Positions 8,872-18,840 of a DNA stretch of 64,000 nucleotides are shown one piece after another. A model generated the notes under the pieces. That model ran no database searches. It was not told the origin of the DNA and saw nothing but the letters and a program-made list of their open reading frames with translations. Made by a program: the position numbers and the translations under genes. Each line of letters starts with the position of its first letter. Positions within the stretch are counted from its first letter, which is position 1. The DNA is from Candidatus Gastranaerophilales bacterium (GTDB lineage Bacteria; Cyanobacteriota; Vampirovibrionia; Gastranaerophilales; Gastranaerophilaceae): the NCBI GenBank assembly GCA_944323595.1, contig CALUTF010000004.1:1-64000 (forward strand), written 5' to 3'.

Positions 8872-9240
8872 ATGCAAATTAATTCAAGCAATAAAAATTC
8901 TAATTTTTCATTTCAGGCAAAAGTTTCACCTGATTTTATAAATGCTGCCAAAAACTATTACACTAAAACAAACTCATATTTACAGTGTGATGCCAAGATA
9001 AATAAATTTATGCATAAAATCGGAGAATATGATAAATTCGGTAAAGATGATGTTACAGTTATTTATCAGAAAGTTCATTTAAACGGACAAACTCAACATG
9101 CATTATATGCAGTAAAAGAAGGTATGCAGCCGGGTGATTATATTGTTTTAACTGTAAAAGACCAGTTTAGAAAAGTGCTTGAAAAATTCCAGAGAATAAA
9201 TAAGTACGAATTTGACGTTAAAACAAAAGAGATTAAATAA
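8872..9240 (+). CDS. Small hypothetical protein with N-terminal FQAK motif
   Basis: No family recognised. The 122-residue protein begins with an Asn/Ser-rich leader ending in FSFQAKV (FQAK at residues 14-17), like the protein at 360-779. The remainder is a soluble alpha/beta domain with many Lys and Tyr and a single Cys at about residue 39. There is no signal peptide or membrane segment. An aaaggagaag ribosome site precedes the ATG. It is followed by a strong bidirectional terminator and has its own upstream region, so it is probably monocistronic. Confidence 0.75.
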   Translation: MQINSSNKNSNFSFQAKVSPDFINAAKNYYTKTNSYLQCDAKINKFMHKIGEYDKFGKDDVTVIYQKVHLNGQTQHALYAVKEGMQPGDYIVLTVKDQFRKVLEKFQRINKYEFDVKTKEIK

Positions 9241-9258
9241 ATAATATAAGGTAGCAAT

Positions 9259-9292
9259 AAAAAAGCCCGTCATTATAATGACGGGCTTTTTT
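9259..9292 (+). terminator. Bidirectional intrinsic terminator
   Basis: A perfect stem aaaagcccgtcat / atgacgggctttt with a three- to four-base loop, an A-run on the left and a T-run on the right. It separates two convergent genes. Confidence 0.92.
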
Positions 9293-9301
9293 CCGTGGAA
9301 A

Positions 9302-11878
9302 TTAATCTTTTACTATTGAGCGAACATAGTTATTTGTAAAATATTTATTGGCAACTTCTACAATGTCCGCCTCGGTTACACTGTTGATAAGTTCAAGATA
9401 TTTATCACCGAAGTCATAACCTCTGCCGGAAGCTTCAAACCATGCAGCATTTGATGCTTTTTCAAGGTTTGTTTCAAGTGCTATTATGTAATTTCCTGTG
9501 AGTTTTTCTTTGGCATCGGAGAGTTCTTTGCTGCTTACATATTCTGATTTCAGTCTGTTTATTTCCGCAAGCAGTTTTTCCTGAGCTATATCCAAATTTT
9601 CAGGGTTTGTGCCGATATAAACAACAAACGCGCCTTTCAAAATATTCGCGCCGAACGCGGAACCAAGCTGGTATGCAAGCCCGTGCGCATCACGCAGATT
9701 TTTGAATAATCTGGAACTCATTCCTGACCCTAAAATTGCGTCTATTACTGATAATGTTGCATAATCCTTTTGAGAAATTACACCTGATGTCTGCCAGCCG
9801 TAAACTATCCAATCCGTCTGTAAATCAGGAATTGTTTTTGTGACAGTTTTGGGTGAAGTTAACTGCGGCACTGAATATTTTGAATAATCAAAGATTTCGC
9901 CTGTTTTGCTCCCGAATATTTTAGCAATTGCATCTGTCATTTTATCTTTATCAACATCTCCGTTTACGGATATTACAAGGTTTTTCGGGTTGAAGATGTT
10001 TGATGCGTATTTAACGATATCTTCTCTTTGTACAGACGGGAGATATTTTTCCAGAACTTTGGTGGAATTTGAATAAGGCGAACCTTCAAATATCAAAGTT
10101 TTGTATTCTTCAAGTGCAAGTTGAATAGGCACATCACGATTTCTTTTGATTACGTTTAATTTTTCAGAGCGTGCCTTTTCAAGCTCATAGTCATCAAATT
10201 TTGAATTATTTATTATGTCATCTAAAATTTCAAGAGTTTTATCAAGCTGCGGTTTTGTTGTCAATACCGAAATCATAAAGGCGTCAGCTTTTGTTGCCGG
10301 AGATATTTTAATTCCGTTATCATCAAGCAGTTGTGCAAGTTCAAGGGCTGTATACTTTCCCGTTCCTTTCAACAATAAAGATGCGGTCAGGTTTGCTGTG
10401 CCGGGAATATTTTCTAAAAATTCACCGCCTTTTGCATATATTGATATTGCAACAATGTCGTTATTTTTGTTTTCATTAAGCAGTAATGTCGCGCCGTTTG
10501 ATAGTGTATATTTTTGTGTTCCGTTATTTTCGCTTATAAGCGTAGAGGTTACGGGCGTTTCTGTTTTATTGGAAATTTTTACTTCTTTTCCTGTTTCAGG
10601 AAGCACTATTGATACAGCACTTTTATTTATTCCGATGTATTTATTTGCAACACGTTTTACATCCTGCGGTGTTACTTTTTTTATATTTTCAAGATATGTA
10701 TCATAGAATTTCACATCACCGGTGAGAGCAACAGTATATCCTATTTCAGATGCTATATTGGAAACTGATTCTCTGGAATAATACGTGTCACGTTCTATAA
10801 TATTTTGTGCAAGGTTAACCTGTTCCTGTGTTACTCCGTTTTTTTGAACGGCTGCAATTTCTTCAAAAATAGTTTTTTCTAACTTATCAAGCTGGTCAGG
10901 CACAAAGTTAGCTGAAACATAAAAGATGCCATCGTCGCGCATTACGGAGTTTGTCGCTGCAATTGAATATGCAAGCTGTTTTTTATCTTTTATATTCTGA
11001 TAGAATATTGAAGAACGCCCATCGCCTAATATTGTTGCCAGTACATCCAGCGCATAAGAATCCTTGTTATTTATATCAACACTGCGAAATCCTATTAGCA
11101 TATAACCGCTTTTTGTATTAGTATAAGCAACTTTTCTTACCTGCTGCTTAAGAGGTGCTTCTTTTTTGTAAGTGTTTCGTTTAACTTTTTTTATTTCGCC
11201 GTTAAATTCTTTTTTTATTTTATCCAGAGCCTGATTTGTATCAACGTCGCCAATTACTACAGTTACCATATTCCCGGGGTAGTAATTGTTATAGAAAAAG
11301 TCTAAAATATCTTCTCTGGTGATAGTTTCAATAACATCAGCACGTCCTATAACTTTTCTTTTATACGGGTGGGTTGTGTACATTAAATCTACAAGATTAT
11401 CAAAAACTAATCGGTCAGGAGAGTTAGCGTCTTTGGAAATTTCTTCTAATACAACTTTGCGTTCTTTTTCCATTTCATTTCCGGGGATAAGAGGATTTTG
11501 AAGCATGTCTGCATGCATTTCCATTGCCAGATTGAAGTGTTTAGATGGAATTGTTATGTAATAATGGGTAAAATCTTTGCTTGTTGCGGCATTTGTAATC
11601 CCGCCTTTATTTTCAATGGCTTTGTCAAATTCTCCGGGGCCGTGGGTTTGGGTTCCTTTAAAAAACAGATGTTCCAAAAAATGTGCAACCCCGTTATTTG
11701 AGTCATTTTCGTCAATTGAACCGGTTTTTATCCAGGTATCCACAATCACAATAGGATTGTTTTTGACTTCCTGAATGACAACGGTCTGTCCGTTATCTAG
11801 TTTAAAGACATTAAAATCTGCGCCGAATACGCAGGTTCCAAATATAAATAACGCAAAAAGTATCAAAAATTTTTTCAT
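9302..11878 (-). CDS. M16 family zinc metalloprotease, double-domain, secreted
   Basis: This is a peptidase M16 (insulinase/PqqL-like) protein of 858 residues made of two M16 halves. The N-terminal half has the inverted zinc motif HFLEH at residues 66-70, with a downstream Glu in ERKVVLEEI near residue 146. The second half lacks HxxEH, as expected for the non-catalytic half. A signal peptide (MKKFLILFALFIFGTCVFGA) directs it to the periplasm. In many bacteria the halves are separate ~430-residue genes, so this is a fused form. I chose the second of two adjacent ATGs (11878), five bases after a ggggg ribosome site; 11881 is also possible. It probably degrades peptides. Confidence 0.93.
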   Translation of the reverse strand: MKKFLILFALFIFGTCVFGADFNVFKLDNGQTVVIQEVKNNPIVIVDTWIKTGSIDENDSNNGVAHFLEHLFFKGTQTHGPGEFDKAIENKGGITNAATSKDFTHYYITIPSKHFNLAMEMHADMLQNPLIPGNEMEKERKVVLEEISKDANSPDRLVFDNLVDLMYTTHPYKRKVIGRADVIETITREDILDFFYNNYYPGNMVTVVIGDVDTNQALDKIKKEFNGEIKKVKRNTYKKEAPLKQQVRKVAYTNTKSGYMLIGFRSVDINNKDSYALDVLATILGDGRSSIFYQNIKDKKQLAYSIAATNSVMRDDGIFYVSANFVPDQLDKLEKTIFEEIAAVQKNGVTQEQVNLAQNIIERDTYYSRESVSNIASEIGYTVALTGDVKFYDTYLENIKKVTPQDVKRVANKYIGINKSAVSIVLPETGKEVKISNKTETPVTSTLISENNGTQKYTLSNGATLLLNENKNNDIVAISIYAKGGEFLENIPGTANLTASLLLKGTGKYTALELAQLLDDNGIKISPATKADAFMISVLTTKPQLDKTLEILDDIINNSKFDDYELEKARSEKLNVIKRNRDVPIQLALEEYKTLIFEGSPYSNSTKVLEKYLPSVQREDIVKYASNIFNPKNLVISVNGDVDKDKMTDAIAKIFGSKTGEIFDYSKYSVPQLTSPKTVTKTIPDLQTDWIVYGWQTSGVISQKDYATLSVIDAILGSGMSSRLFKNLRDAHGLAYQLGSAFGANILKGAFVVYIGTNPENLDIAQEKLLAEINRLKSEYVSSKELSDAKEKLTGNYIIALETNLEKASNAAWFEASGRGYDFGDKYLELINSVTEADIVEVANKYFTNNYVRSIVKD

Positions 11879-11955
11879 CATATCCCCCTGATTTACTCTC
11901 TGCAAACATATTACTATAAATTCAAATATAAAAAAAGTAGTAAGGGGCGGTATTG

Positions 11956-12324
11956 TTATTTTTTTAAGAATGTATGGAGTTTTTTACCGCCGAAAACTGC
12001 CGCTGTAATTCCTGCGGCCCAGTATAATAATTTTATACAAACAGGCGTTTTTTGTTGTTTTTCAAATGGTTTAGCATTTTTTCTTACATCTGCATCCATT
12101 TTATTAAAAGAGTCTGTAGCTTCTTTGTCCGAATACAATACAGGTTTGTAAAATGAATTAGGCGGCGTAAGGACACCGACATTCAATTCGGGATTTTTCA
12201 TCGGCAAATTTGCAGAATTTTCAATCATCACTACCATATATATATTAAAACCATGATTTTGAAGAAATTGCTGTTTTGTTAAATTTTGTAATTTTAAAGT
12301 CTGTGGGGATATTATTTTGAACAT
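11956..12324 (-). CDS. Small hypothetical protein with C-terminal membrane segment
   Basis: No family recognised. It is 122 residues if translation starts at 12324. A start at an internal Met (residue 31 or 34) would give a protein of about 90 residues, and no ribosome site clearly decides. The C-terminus (about residues 99-115, CIKLLYWAAGITAAVFGG) is a hydrophobic segment followed by lysines, so a tail-anchored inner-membrane protein is likely. It lies between the M16 protease gene and the repeat block at 12335. Confidence 0.5.
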   Translation of the reverse strand: MFKIISPQTLKLQNLTKQQFLQNHGFNIYMVVMIENSANLPMKNPELNVGVLTPPNSFYKPVLYSDKEATDSFNKMDADVRKNAKPFEKQQKTPVCIKLLYWAAGITAAVFGGKKLHTFLKK

Positions 12325-12334
12325 TTTTAAAATA

Positions 12335-12760
12335 GCGGCTTTAGTAGAAATAAAGTTCCCTCGCCCCGCCAGATTGACCTCTGTGGGTGAGAGGGGTAGT
12401 AATGTAGGTCGGATTTACTTCCCCTCTCCTTGTTAAGGAGAGGGGGTAGGGGTGAGGTGCAAACGTAACGTTTGGCAAACATGATGTTTGCATCAATAGG
12501 GCTCCTCAACATTCAAGTAGTCGCCTGTATTAGATATTCAAAACGATTCAATCTTCTTTGAAGTATCGGCTTTTGTAGAAATTACTTCCACTCTCCTTAG
12601 TAGGAGAGCGGATTTGCGGACGGACGACACGGAGTTAGTCCGGATAGCGAACGGAACGAGACTGCTTAGCCGCAGGCTTCTTGTCGAGTCTCCGTGAGCG
12701 TGGAGCAAATCCAAGACAGGGGATAGGGTGAGGTATGATTTACGGAAAACTGAGATTCTG
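12335..12760. repeat. Block of palindromic intergenic repeats with a GC-rich folded insert
   Basis: The 686 bases between 12324 and 13011 contain no gene. They hold three degenerate to good copies of the ccctctcc/ggagaggg palindrome (near 12356-12396, 12421-12446 and 12589-12608). They also hold a copy of the catcaata...ctcaacattcaa unit at 12475-12526, and a 113-bp GC-rich insert at 12610-12722 bounded by ggatttgc and gcaaatcc, with nested cacggag/ctccgtg arms. The block matches that at 79-345. From 12760 to 13010 I see only AT-rich sequence and the promoter region of the adhesin gene (tataat at 12972-12977). Confidence 0.8.
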
Positions 12761-13010
12761 AAACGAGTTTAGTATGATAGATTTACTTTCCAGCCCCTGT
12801 GGATTTCCCCTCTCAAACATTACAAAATGTAACAAAAGCATCTAAAAAGTTAAAGATTTAGCGAAAAAACTCCGATAAGAGAAAACGTGTAGTAAGAACA
12901 AAAAACAATAAGAAATGTAAAATTTCATAAAGAAATATTACAAAAATATGGTAAGTTTATAAAAACTGGTATATAATATAAATATATAGCAGATATCACG
13001 AGGAGCAGTT

Positions 13011-16000
13011 ATGAGAAAGAAATCAAACGAAGCAAAAGCTGGGCTAAACCCCTTGAATGACGTACAATTCGGGGGTGGGGGGGTAACCTCTAAGGCATTA
13101 TTAGCGGCTTTGCTGCTCGGTATAACTCCCGCGATGGCAGCAGAACTTGCTGATGTCGATTTGAGTAAAATTCCGCTCAATAAGCCTACTTTAGACTATT
13201 TGCACGAAAATAATGTACAAATCCCGCAAACAGAATATGATGACGAGGGGAACCTTGTAGAAAGCGGCTCTATTTTAGCGCCCGAAAGCGCTTATACTTT
13301 GACGGAAGTTCCGGCAGGCGAGGACGGCGCAGCACCTGCGGGTGACAACATAATAACTAAGTTTGAATACAATGCCTCTGACGGTAGTTTTTCTCCTAAG
13401 TATTATCAACTCAACTTAAAACAAACTACTTACGGTGACACAAACGGAGATACTTCTATTACTATACAGGTTAACGGACTGACAGCTCCTGTAAATGTTA
13501 CTTTTAAGTACAATAATCCAACTGTATCAGAAAGCAATTACAGTAATGTTTATAAAGATCAAACTATAAATTTGGAGTTGGAAATGCCCGATGAGGGCGA
13601 TTACCAGGTAAATGGTGGGCTCACAGGTATCACCAATTTGGAAAATGTTTTATTTAAGAATAATAAAACAGATGTGACTTTAAATGTTGATGTTAGTGGG
13701 CATACTTATGTTGATATTCTAGGTGGAGCTTTAAACAATTCTAGCACAATTGATACTCTTAGCGGAGCTTTTGTTGATAACTCAATTACAGGAACAGTCA
13801 ATTCATCTGGTTATTATCGCTATGGATATTTATATAAATATGGCGCAGCTTTATATAATTCAGGTAATATTGCAAATATAAATGCAGATTTTATAAATAA
13901 CTCAAATAACTCAGACTATAGGTCATATGGCGCTGCTATTGCTAATACTGGAGCTATAGGTAATATTAATGGAAATTTCATTGGCAATACTGCTAGCTCT
14001 GGTAGTGCGATATACAACAAAGCCGGAAATATTGGCAACATAACCAGCAACTTTATTGATAATAATGGTACTGTAATTTATAATACATATGATGGCACTA
14101 TAGATAATATTTCTAGTAATTTTATTAATAATAACAGTGTTGCCATATATAATGAAGATGGAACAATAAGAGCTATCTCAAGCAATTTTTTGGGTAATGC
14201 AAGTAGTGGTATCGGTAATCAATCTTTAATTGAACAAATTTCTGGCAATTTTATCGGCAACTATGATAGTGGTGGGGGGGATGAAGATTCGGATTTTCAT
14301 TCTTATGGTGGGGCTATCTATAATGTTGACGACGGTGTAATAAATAGCATATCAGGAACTTTTATTGGGAATTATGCCGAAACTTACGGTGACTATGATG
14401 ATGAATCAACTGCTGAAGGTGGGGCAATATATAATTATGAGCGGACTACCATTGGAACAATTACTGGTGATTTTATTGCTAACTATGCAAAAGGAGTAAG
14501 AAGAGCATATGGTGGGGCAATTTATAATGATGACGATGCTATAATTAATAATATCACAGGTGACTTTATCAGTAATTATGCAAGCGCCAATCGTAATGCA
14601 TATGGTGGGGCAATTTACAACGAACGTGACGCCGTAATTAATAATATAACAGGTAATTTTATTAATAATTATATAACAGAAAGTGATGACGCAAGAGGCG
14701 GGGCAATATATAACGGAGCGACTATAAATAACATTACAGGTACGTTTATTAATAACCATATAATGGCTGATGATTCAAAAGCAATTGGTGGGGCAATCGT
14801 TTCAAATGATGCCAATATTGGTATTATTAATGCTGACTTTATAAAAAATTATGTAGATGCTGTAGATGGGGCAGCAGGTGGCGCGGTTTATTTATATCAG
14901 GCTGAACCACCACATCCCGAAAGCGGTATTATTGACTATAACAACTTACCAAATATTCAAAACCTTACAGGCAATTTTATCGGCAACTATGTTAAATCAT
15001 CAACAAAAAAAGCAAATGGCGGGGCTCTATATGCGGATTCATTTCTGGTTAAATCTATAACCGGAGATTTCAAAAATAACTACGCATACGCTGTTGAAGA
15101 TAAAGCAAGCGGCGGCGCGATTTATTTAACGGATAATGCCTTTATTGACAATGTAAAAGGCACTTTTGAGGGTAACTACGCAAAATCCGATGCCAAACAG
15201 GCAAGCGGCGGTGCGATTTACAGTTCAATGGGTGATGACTACAAAGATGGTGGATTGTTAAACATTGAAGCTTCTTTTGTCAATAACTATGTTGAATCTC
15301 CAAATAACAATGCCTTGGGTGGTGCTATTTACAACGACGCTAAAATGGACAACATCACAGGCGATTTTACAGGCAACTATGCTAAATCTACAACAGGTAA
15401 GGCACAAGGCGGCGCGTTGTATCTGGATAAACTTAGTACACTCAACAGTGTTACCTCTGATTTTGTCGGGAACTACACTATTGCAAAAGAAAATAACTCA
15501 CAGGGCGGAGCTATTTATAACAGGTCAGAACAAAATGAAATTGAGTTGAATGGTAATTTCCAAAAGAACTACTCTGACGGTAATAAAGCCTATGGCGGTG
15601 CTGTCTACAATGAAGGTAACATTAGTGAAATGGCTGGCTCATTCATTGAAAACTACCTCCTCGGTACAGCAACTGCTTACGGCGGTGCGCTCTATAACAA
15701 AAAAGATATTAACACTGATTTGAGCGGTGACTTTATCGGCAACTACGCGGTTTCCGATTCCGGCGACGCCAAAGGTGGTGCTATACACAACACTTCATAC
15801 ATAAAATCTATCAGCGGCGACTTTATCAACAACTACACAAAAGCTGCAAAAAGTGCTTCTGCCGGCGCTTTGTACAACAGCGGAACTATTGATTTAATTT
15901 CAAACTCTTCATTTATTAACAATACAGTAACATCAACAGGCGGAAGTGCTCTCGGCGGTGCTATCTACACAAATAAAGACCTGACTTTTGAAGCTAAAGA

Positions 16001-17963
16001 CGATTATATGTCTGTATTCAGAGATAACACAACCACTGCACCCAAAACAGATGAAACTACCGGCACAACCACAGTTACAACAACCAACAACGCTATTCAC
16101 GTAGCAAGCAAAGATGCTACTTTGAACTTTACAATGTCCAATGGCGGCAAAATTTATCTGGCTGATAGCATCACAGGTTCTGTAGAAGAAGTTGAAAATG
16201 AAGACGGTACGGTCACAACAGATGCCTACAATGTAAATATATCAGGTGATGGAATTCAAACAACAACAGAATCCGAAGACGATATTACTGAAGATTCTAC
16301 AGGCACAGATAGTTCAGGTGATGTTGAAGCCGATTCAACCGGAGATGGCGTTTTAGACACTAATTCAGAAAATTCTTCCGGCGAAGAAAACGAATCTGCT
16401 GAAAATACACCGGAAAATTCCGGTTATCCAAACAGTACTGTATTCTATATGTTAAATGACATTAAAAATGCAGACTTTACCATTGGCAATACGACATTAA
16501 ATACAATAAATGATGATGCACATGTTTATAACTTTAATAGCTTTGCACTCACAGGCGATACAAATATGGTTGCTGACGTCGACTTAGCTAATAAAGAAAT
16601 GGATAGATTTACTGCAGGCAGCTATGGTGTACATAACGGAAACCTTTATGTCACAGGTATGAACCTCTTGTCTGACGCTAATATGGATGAAGACGTCACC
16701 GCTGTCTACTTCGCTGAACCAGGTCTGAAAAATAATGTCGTAAACGGCACAGGCGAGCTTCCTGACAGCTACCAGACTGCCTACACACCAATCTACAAGT
16801 ATAATGTGGTTTATGACAACGAAAACCAATACGATGGCAAGGGCGATGGCGGCTACTTCCTCTTCACACGCGGCGATAAAATTATCTATCCTGATGGCGG
16901 CGGAGGCTCTACAGGCAACCCGTCTGATGCGTTCAACCCTGCTGTTTTAGCAACACCCGTCGGAAACCTCGCAGCCGGTCAAGCTGCTGTCAATGAAGCT
17001 TTCAAATACGTCTTCGAACACGCTGACGCATTTACTCAATTACCTGCTATGGAGCGTTACGCTAAAATCAATGCCAACAAATATGCATTAAGCACTGATT
17101 TTAACGAAAATATGCCGTCCTACGCTGATCAGCTTCATAACAATGCTGTCTGGTTCAGACCGTACACCACTTTTGAAACCATGAACATTAAAAACGGGCC
17201 GAAAGTTGATGCCATCACTTATGGTTCTCTTGTTGGCTTCGACGGTGATTTCAAAGAAATGAAAAACGGTTGGCATAGAGTATTCACTGGTTATGCAGGT
17301 TATATGGGTTCCAGTTTAAATTATAGCGGCGTTGATACCACTATGAACGGCGGTTTGTTAGGCTTCACCGAAACTTTCTACAAAGGTAACTTCTGGACTG
17401 CTATCACTGCTTCAGCTGGTGCTTCCGTTGGAGAATCACACACTATGTACGGTAAAGAAGATTATACTTCTCTTCTTGCTGGTGTTGGTTCTAAAACGGG
17501 TTACAACTTTGAATTTAAAGACGGTAAGTTCATTATCCAGCCGATTATGTTCTTGTCTTATACTTTCGTTAACACCTTTGATTATAAAAATGCTGCTGGA
17601 GTTAACATTGAATCCGACCCGTTGCACACTATTCAATTAAACCCTAGTGTTCGTTTCATTGCTAACCTCAAAGGTGGTTGGCAACCGTACGCTTCTGTCG
17701 GTATGGTTTGGAACTTAATGAATGAATCTAAAGTTACTGCTAACAACGTTAAGCTTCCTGAAATGAGTGTTAAACCTTACGTTGAATACGGTGTTGGTGT
17801 TCAACGTAACTGGGCTGACAAGTTCACTGCGTTCTTACAAGCTATGATTCGTAACGGAGGCAGAAACGGTGTTGCTCTCACAGGCGGCTTCCGTTTCATG
17901 CTTGGCTCTGACAGCAAGAATAGTGGCAAGCCCAAAGTTAAAAAAGAGATTAAATCTTTATAA
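13011..17963 (+). CDS. Giant Pmp-like autotransporter adhesin (FxxN/GGAI repeats)
   Basis: This 1650-residue surface protein is built like a type V autotransporter. Residues 1-25 are an unusual charged extension, 26-45 a signal-like hydrophobic segment ending AMA-AE. From about residue 195 to 1000 there are roughly 24 imperfect repeats of F-I-x-N-Y ... G-G-A-I-Y-N, about 35 residues each. These are the FxxN and GGAI motifs of chlamydial polymorphic membrane proteins, expected to fold as a right-handed beta-helix. A Ser/Thr/Asp/Glu-rich stretch (about 1080-1150) follows, then a C-terminal beta-barrel from about 1370 to the end. A gaggag ribosome site precedes the ATG. Two in-frame G7 tracts (13077-13083 and 14274-14280) are possible phase-variation sites. 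Adhesion is inferred. Confidence 0.88.
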   Translation: MRKKSNEAKAGLNPLNDVQFGGGGVTSKALLAALLLGITPAMAAELADVDLSKIPLNKPTLDYLHENNVQIPQTEYDDEGNLVESGSILAPESAYTLTEVPAGEDGAAPAGDNIITKFEYNASDGSFSPKYYQLNLKQTTYGDTNGDTSITIQVNGLTAPVNVTFKYNNPTVSESNYSNVYKDQTINLELEMPDEGDYQVNGGLTGITNLENVLFKNNKTDVTLNVDVSGHTYVDILGGALNNSSTIDTLSGAFVDNSITGTVNSSGYYRYGYLYKYGAALYNSGNIANINADFINNSNNSDYRSYGAAIANTGAIGNINGNFIGNTASSGSAIYNKAGNIGNITSNFIDNNGTVIYNTYDGTIDNISSNFINNNSVAIYNEDGTIRAISSNFLGNASSGIGNQSLIEQISGNFIGNYDSGGGDEDSDFHSYGGAIYNVDDGVINSISGTFIGNYAETYGDYDDESTAEGGAIYNYERTTIGTITGDFIANYAKGVRRAYGGAIYNDDDAIINNITGDFISNYASANRNAYGGAIYNERDAVINNITGNFINNYITESDDARGGAIYNGATINNITGTFINNHIMADDSKAIGGAIVSNDANIGIINADFIKNYVDAVDGAAGGAVYLYQAEPPHPESGIIDYNNLPNIQNLTGNFIGNYVKSSTKKANGGALYADSFLVKSITGDFKNNYAYAVEDKASGGAIYLTDNAFIDNVKGTFEGNYAKSDAKQASGGAIYSSMGDDYKDGGLLNIEASFVNNYVESPNNNALGGAIYNDAKMDNITGDFTGNYAKSTTGKAQGGALYLDKLSTLNSVTSDFVGNYTIAKENNSQGGAIYNRSEQNEIELNGNFQKNYSDGNKAYGGAVYNEGNISEMAGSFIENYLLGTATAYGGALYNKKDINTDLSGDFIGNYAVSDSGDAKGGAIHNTSYIKSISGDFINNYTKAAKSASAGALYNSGTIDLISNSSFINNTVTSTGGSALGGAIYTNKDLTFEAKDDYMSVFRDNTTTAPKTDETTGTTTVTTTNNAIHVASKDATLNFTMSNGGKIYLADSITGSVEEVENEDGTVTTDAYNVNISGDGIQTTTESEDDITEDSTGTDSSGDVEADSTGDGVLDTNSENSSGEENESAENTPENSGYPNSTVFYMLNDIKNADFTIGNTTLNTINDDAHVYNFNSFALTGDTNMVADVDLANKEMDRFTAGSYGVHNGNLYVTGMNLLSDANMDEDVTAVYFAEPGLKNNVVNGTGELPDSYQTAYTPIYKYNVVYDNENQYDGKGDGGYFLFTRGDKIIYPDGGGGSTGNPSDAFNPAVLATPVGNLAAGQAAVNEAFKYVFEHADAFTQLPAMERYAKINANKYALSTDFNENMPSYADQLHNNAVWFRPYTTFETMNIKNGPKVDAITYGSLVGFDGDFKEMKNGWHRVFTGYAGYMGSSLNYSGVDTTMNGGLLGFTETFYKGNFWTAITASAGASVGESHTMYGKEDYTSLLAGVGSKTGYNFEFKDGKFIIQPIMFLSYTFVNTFDYKNAAGVNIESDPLHTIQLNPSVRFIANLKGGWQPYASVGMVWNLMNESKVTANNVKLPEMSVKPYVEYGVGVQRNWADKFTAFLQAMIRNGGRNGVALTGGFRFMLGSDSKNSGKPKVKKEIKSL

Positions 17964-17990
17964 CTGAGATAATTATGAAAAAGTTATTTT

Positions 17991-18027
17991 AATATCTTCC
18001 CCACCCCTTGATGGTGGGGAAGATATT
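17991..18027. terminator. Strong hairpin after the autotransporter gene
   Basis: A 15-bp perfect stem beginning aatatcttccccacc, with a seven-base loop, lies between the adhesin gene and the convergent secreted-protein gene. There is no long T-run on either side, so it may protect mRNA 3' ends or act as a weak terminator. Confidence 0.55.
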
Positions 18028-18053
18028 AAGTCTCTGTCGGGTTTTATAGTTAC

Positions 18054-18710
18054 TTACCAGTTAGTTCTTGTTAAAACTTGTTTTGCATCTATGTTAAACA
18101 TTTTATCTTTGTACCAGACACCCTGAAATTCACCGTCCGGTGCGTACATATATTGAATATCTTTTGATACAAAATATATTGCACTTATCATTTTTCCGTT
18201 AGAGGTGTATTGTTTTGACCAGTAAGGAAAGTCAGGATAGTTGCCCGCCATTACATCAACAAATCTTAAACGTCCGAATGCGTCATAATAAAATGCATTT
18301 TTCATGCGATCTTTATATTGTAGTGCGTAGATTACAAGAATATCTTTTTTATAGAAAAAGGCGCAAAGTTTTGCATAGCCTGTGTCAAGCACTCCATTAG
18401 ATGCAAGTCTGTAATGTTCTTTGTAATCTTTATCTCTCAAAAAATCGTTAAAATGATTTCGGAACTCCTTACGTTTGTATTTATAAACTTCATCATCTGA
18501 AAAAATTATGTTTTTATAATTCTCAACAATTTCTTCTCTTTTTACCATTGAAATATCAAACCAATCAAAGGTAATTTCAGCTTGCAGCGGTATGGAGTCT
18601 TCTGTGCCGTTTGCCGAAAAACTGTTTTGCGCCTGAATACTCATATCCTCTGCTTTTGCAATGTTGCCAAAAAATAATATGCAAATTAAAAATAATAAAA
18701 TTTTCTTCAT
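18054..18710 (-). CDS. Secreted hypothetical protein
   Basis: A 218-residue exported protein of unknown function. The start at 18710 gives a clean signal peptide (MKKILLFLICILFFGNIAKA-ED) with an agggg ribosome site eight bases upstream; an earlier in-frame ATG seven codons upstream lacks one. The mature part is rich in Tyr, Phe and Asp and has YYDAFGRLRFVD and a later MYAPDGEFQGVW. These recall the short aromatic repeats of YD/WG-type surface proteins, but I cannot assign a family. It is divergent from the pilin-like gene at 18841. Confidence 0.72.
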   Translation of the reverse strand: MKKILLFLICILFFGNIAKAEDMSIQAQNSFSANGTEDSIPLQAEITFDWFDISMVKREEIVENYKNIIFSDDEVYKYKRKEFRNHFNDFLRDKDYKEHYRLASNGVLDTGYAKLCAFFYKKDILVIYALQYKDRMKNAFYYDAFGRLRFVDVMAGNYPDFPYWSKQYTSNGKMISAIYFVSKDIQYMYAPDGEFQGVWYKDKMFNIDAKQVLTRTNW

Positions 18711-18840
18711 AAAGTTTACCCCTGTTTTCATTGATTTTCATTAAATTATATAATAAAATTTAACATATTTGAAATAATGGTACATATATGTTAAGATAAT
18801 TCTAACTTTTTATTATTTATGTAAAAGAATCAGGGGATCA

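Noticed and set aside
10215-10706. Plus-strand open frame opposite the M16 protease
   Set aside because: No ribosome site, and the minus-strand protease is continuous and family-consistent across it.
12327-12512. Minus-strand open frame in the repeat block
   Set aside because: It is composed of the palindromic repeat sequence and has no ribosome site.
14406-14759. Minus-strand open frame inside the adhesin gene
   Set aside because: Antisense to the GGAIYN repeats; its Cys/Ile-rich repeats are a by-product of the coding strand.
13680-15900. Regular repeats that could suggest a CRISPR array
   Set aside because: The repeats are degenerate, spaced about 105 bp and in frame with one long coding region; they are protein repeats (FxxN/GGAI).
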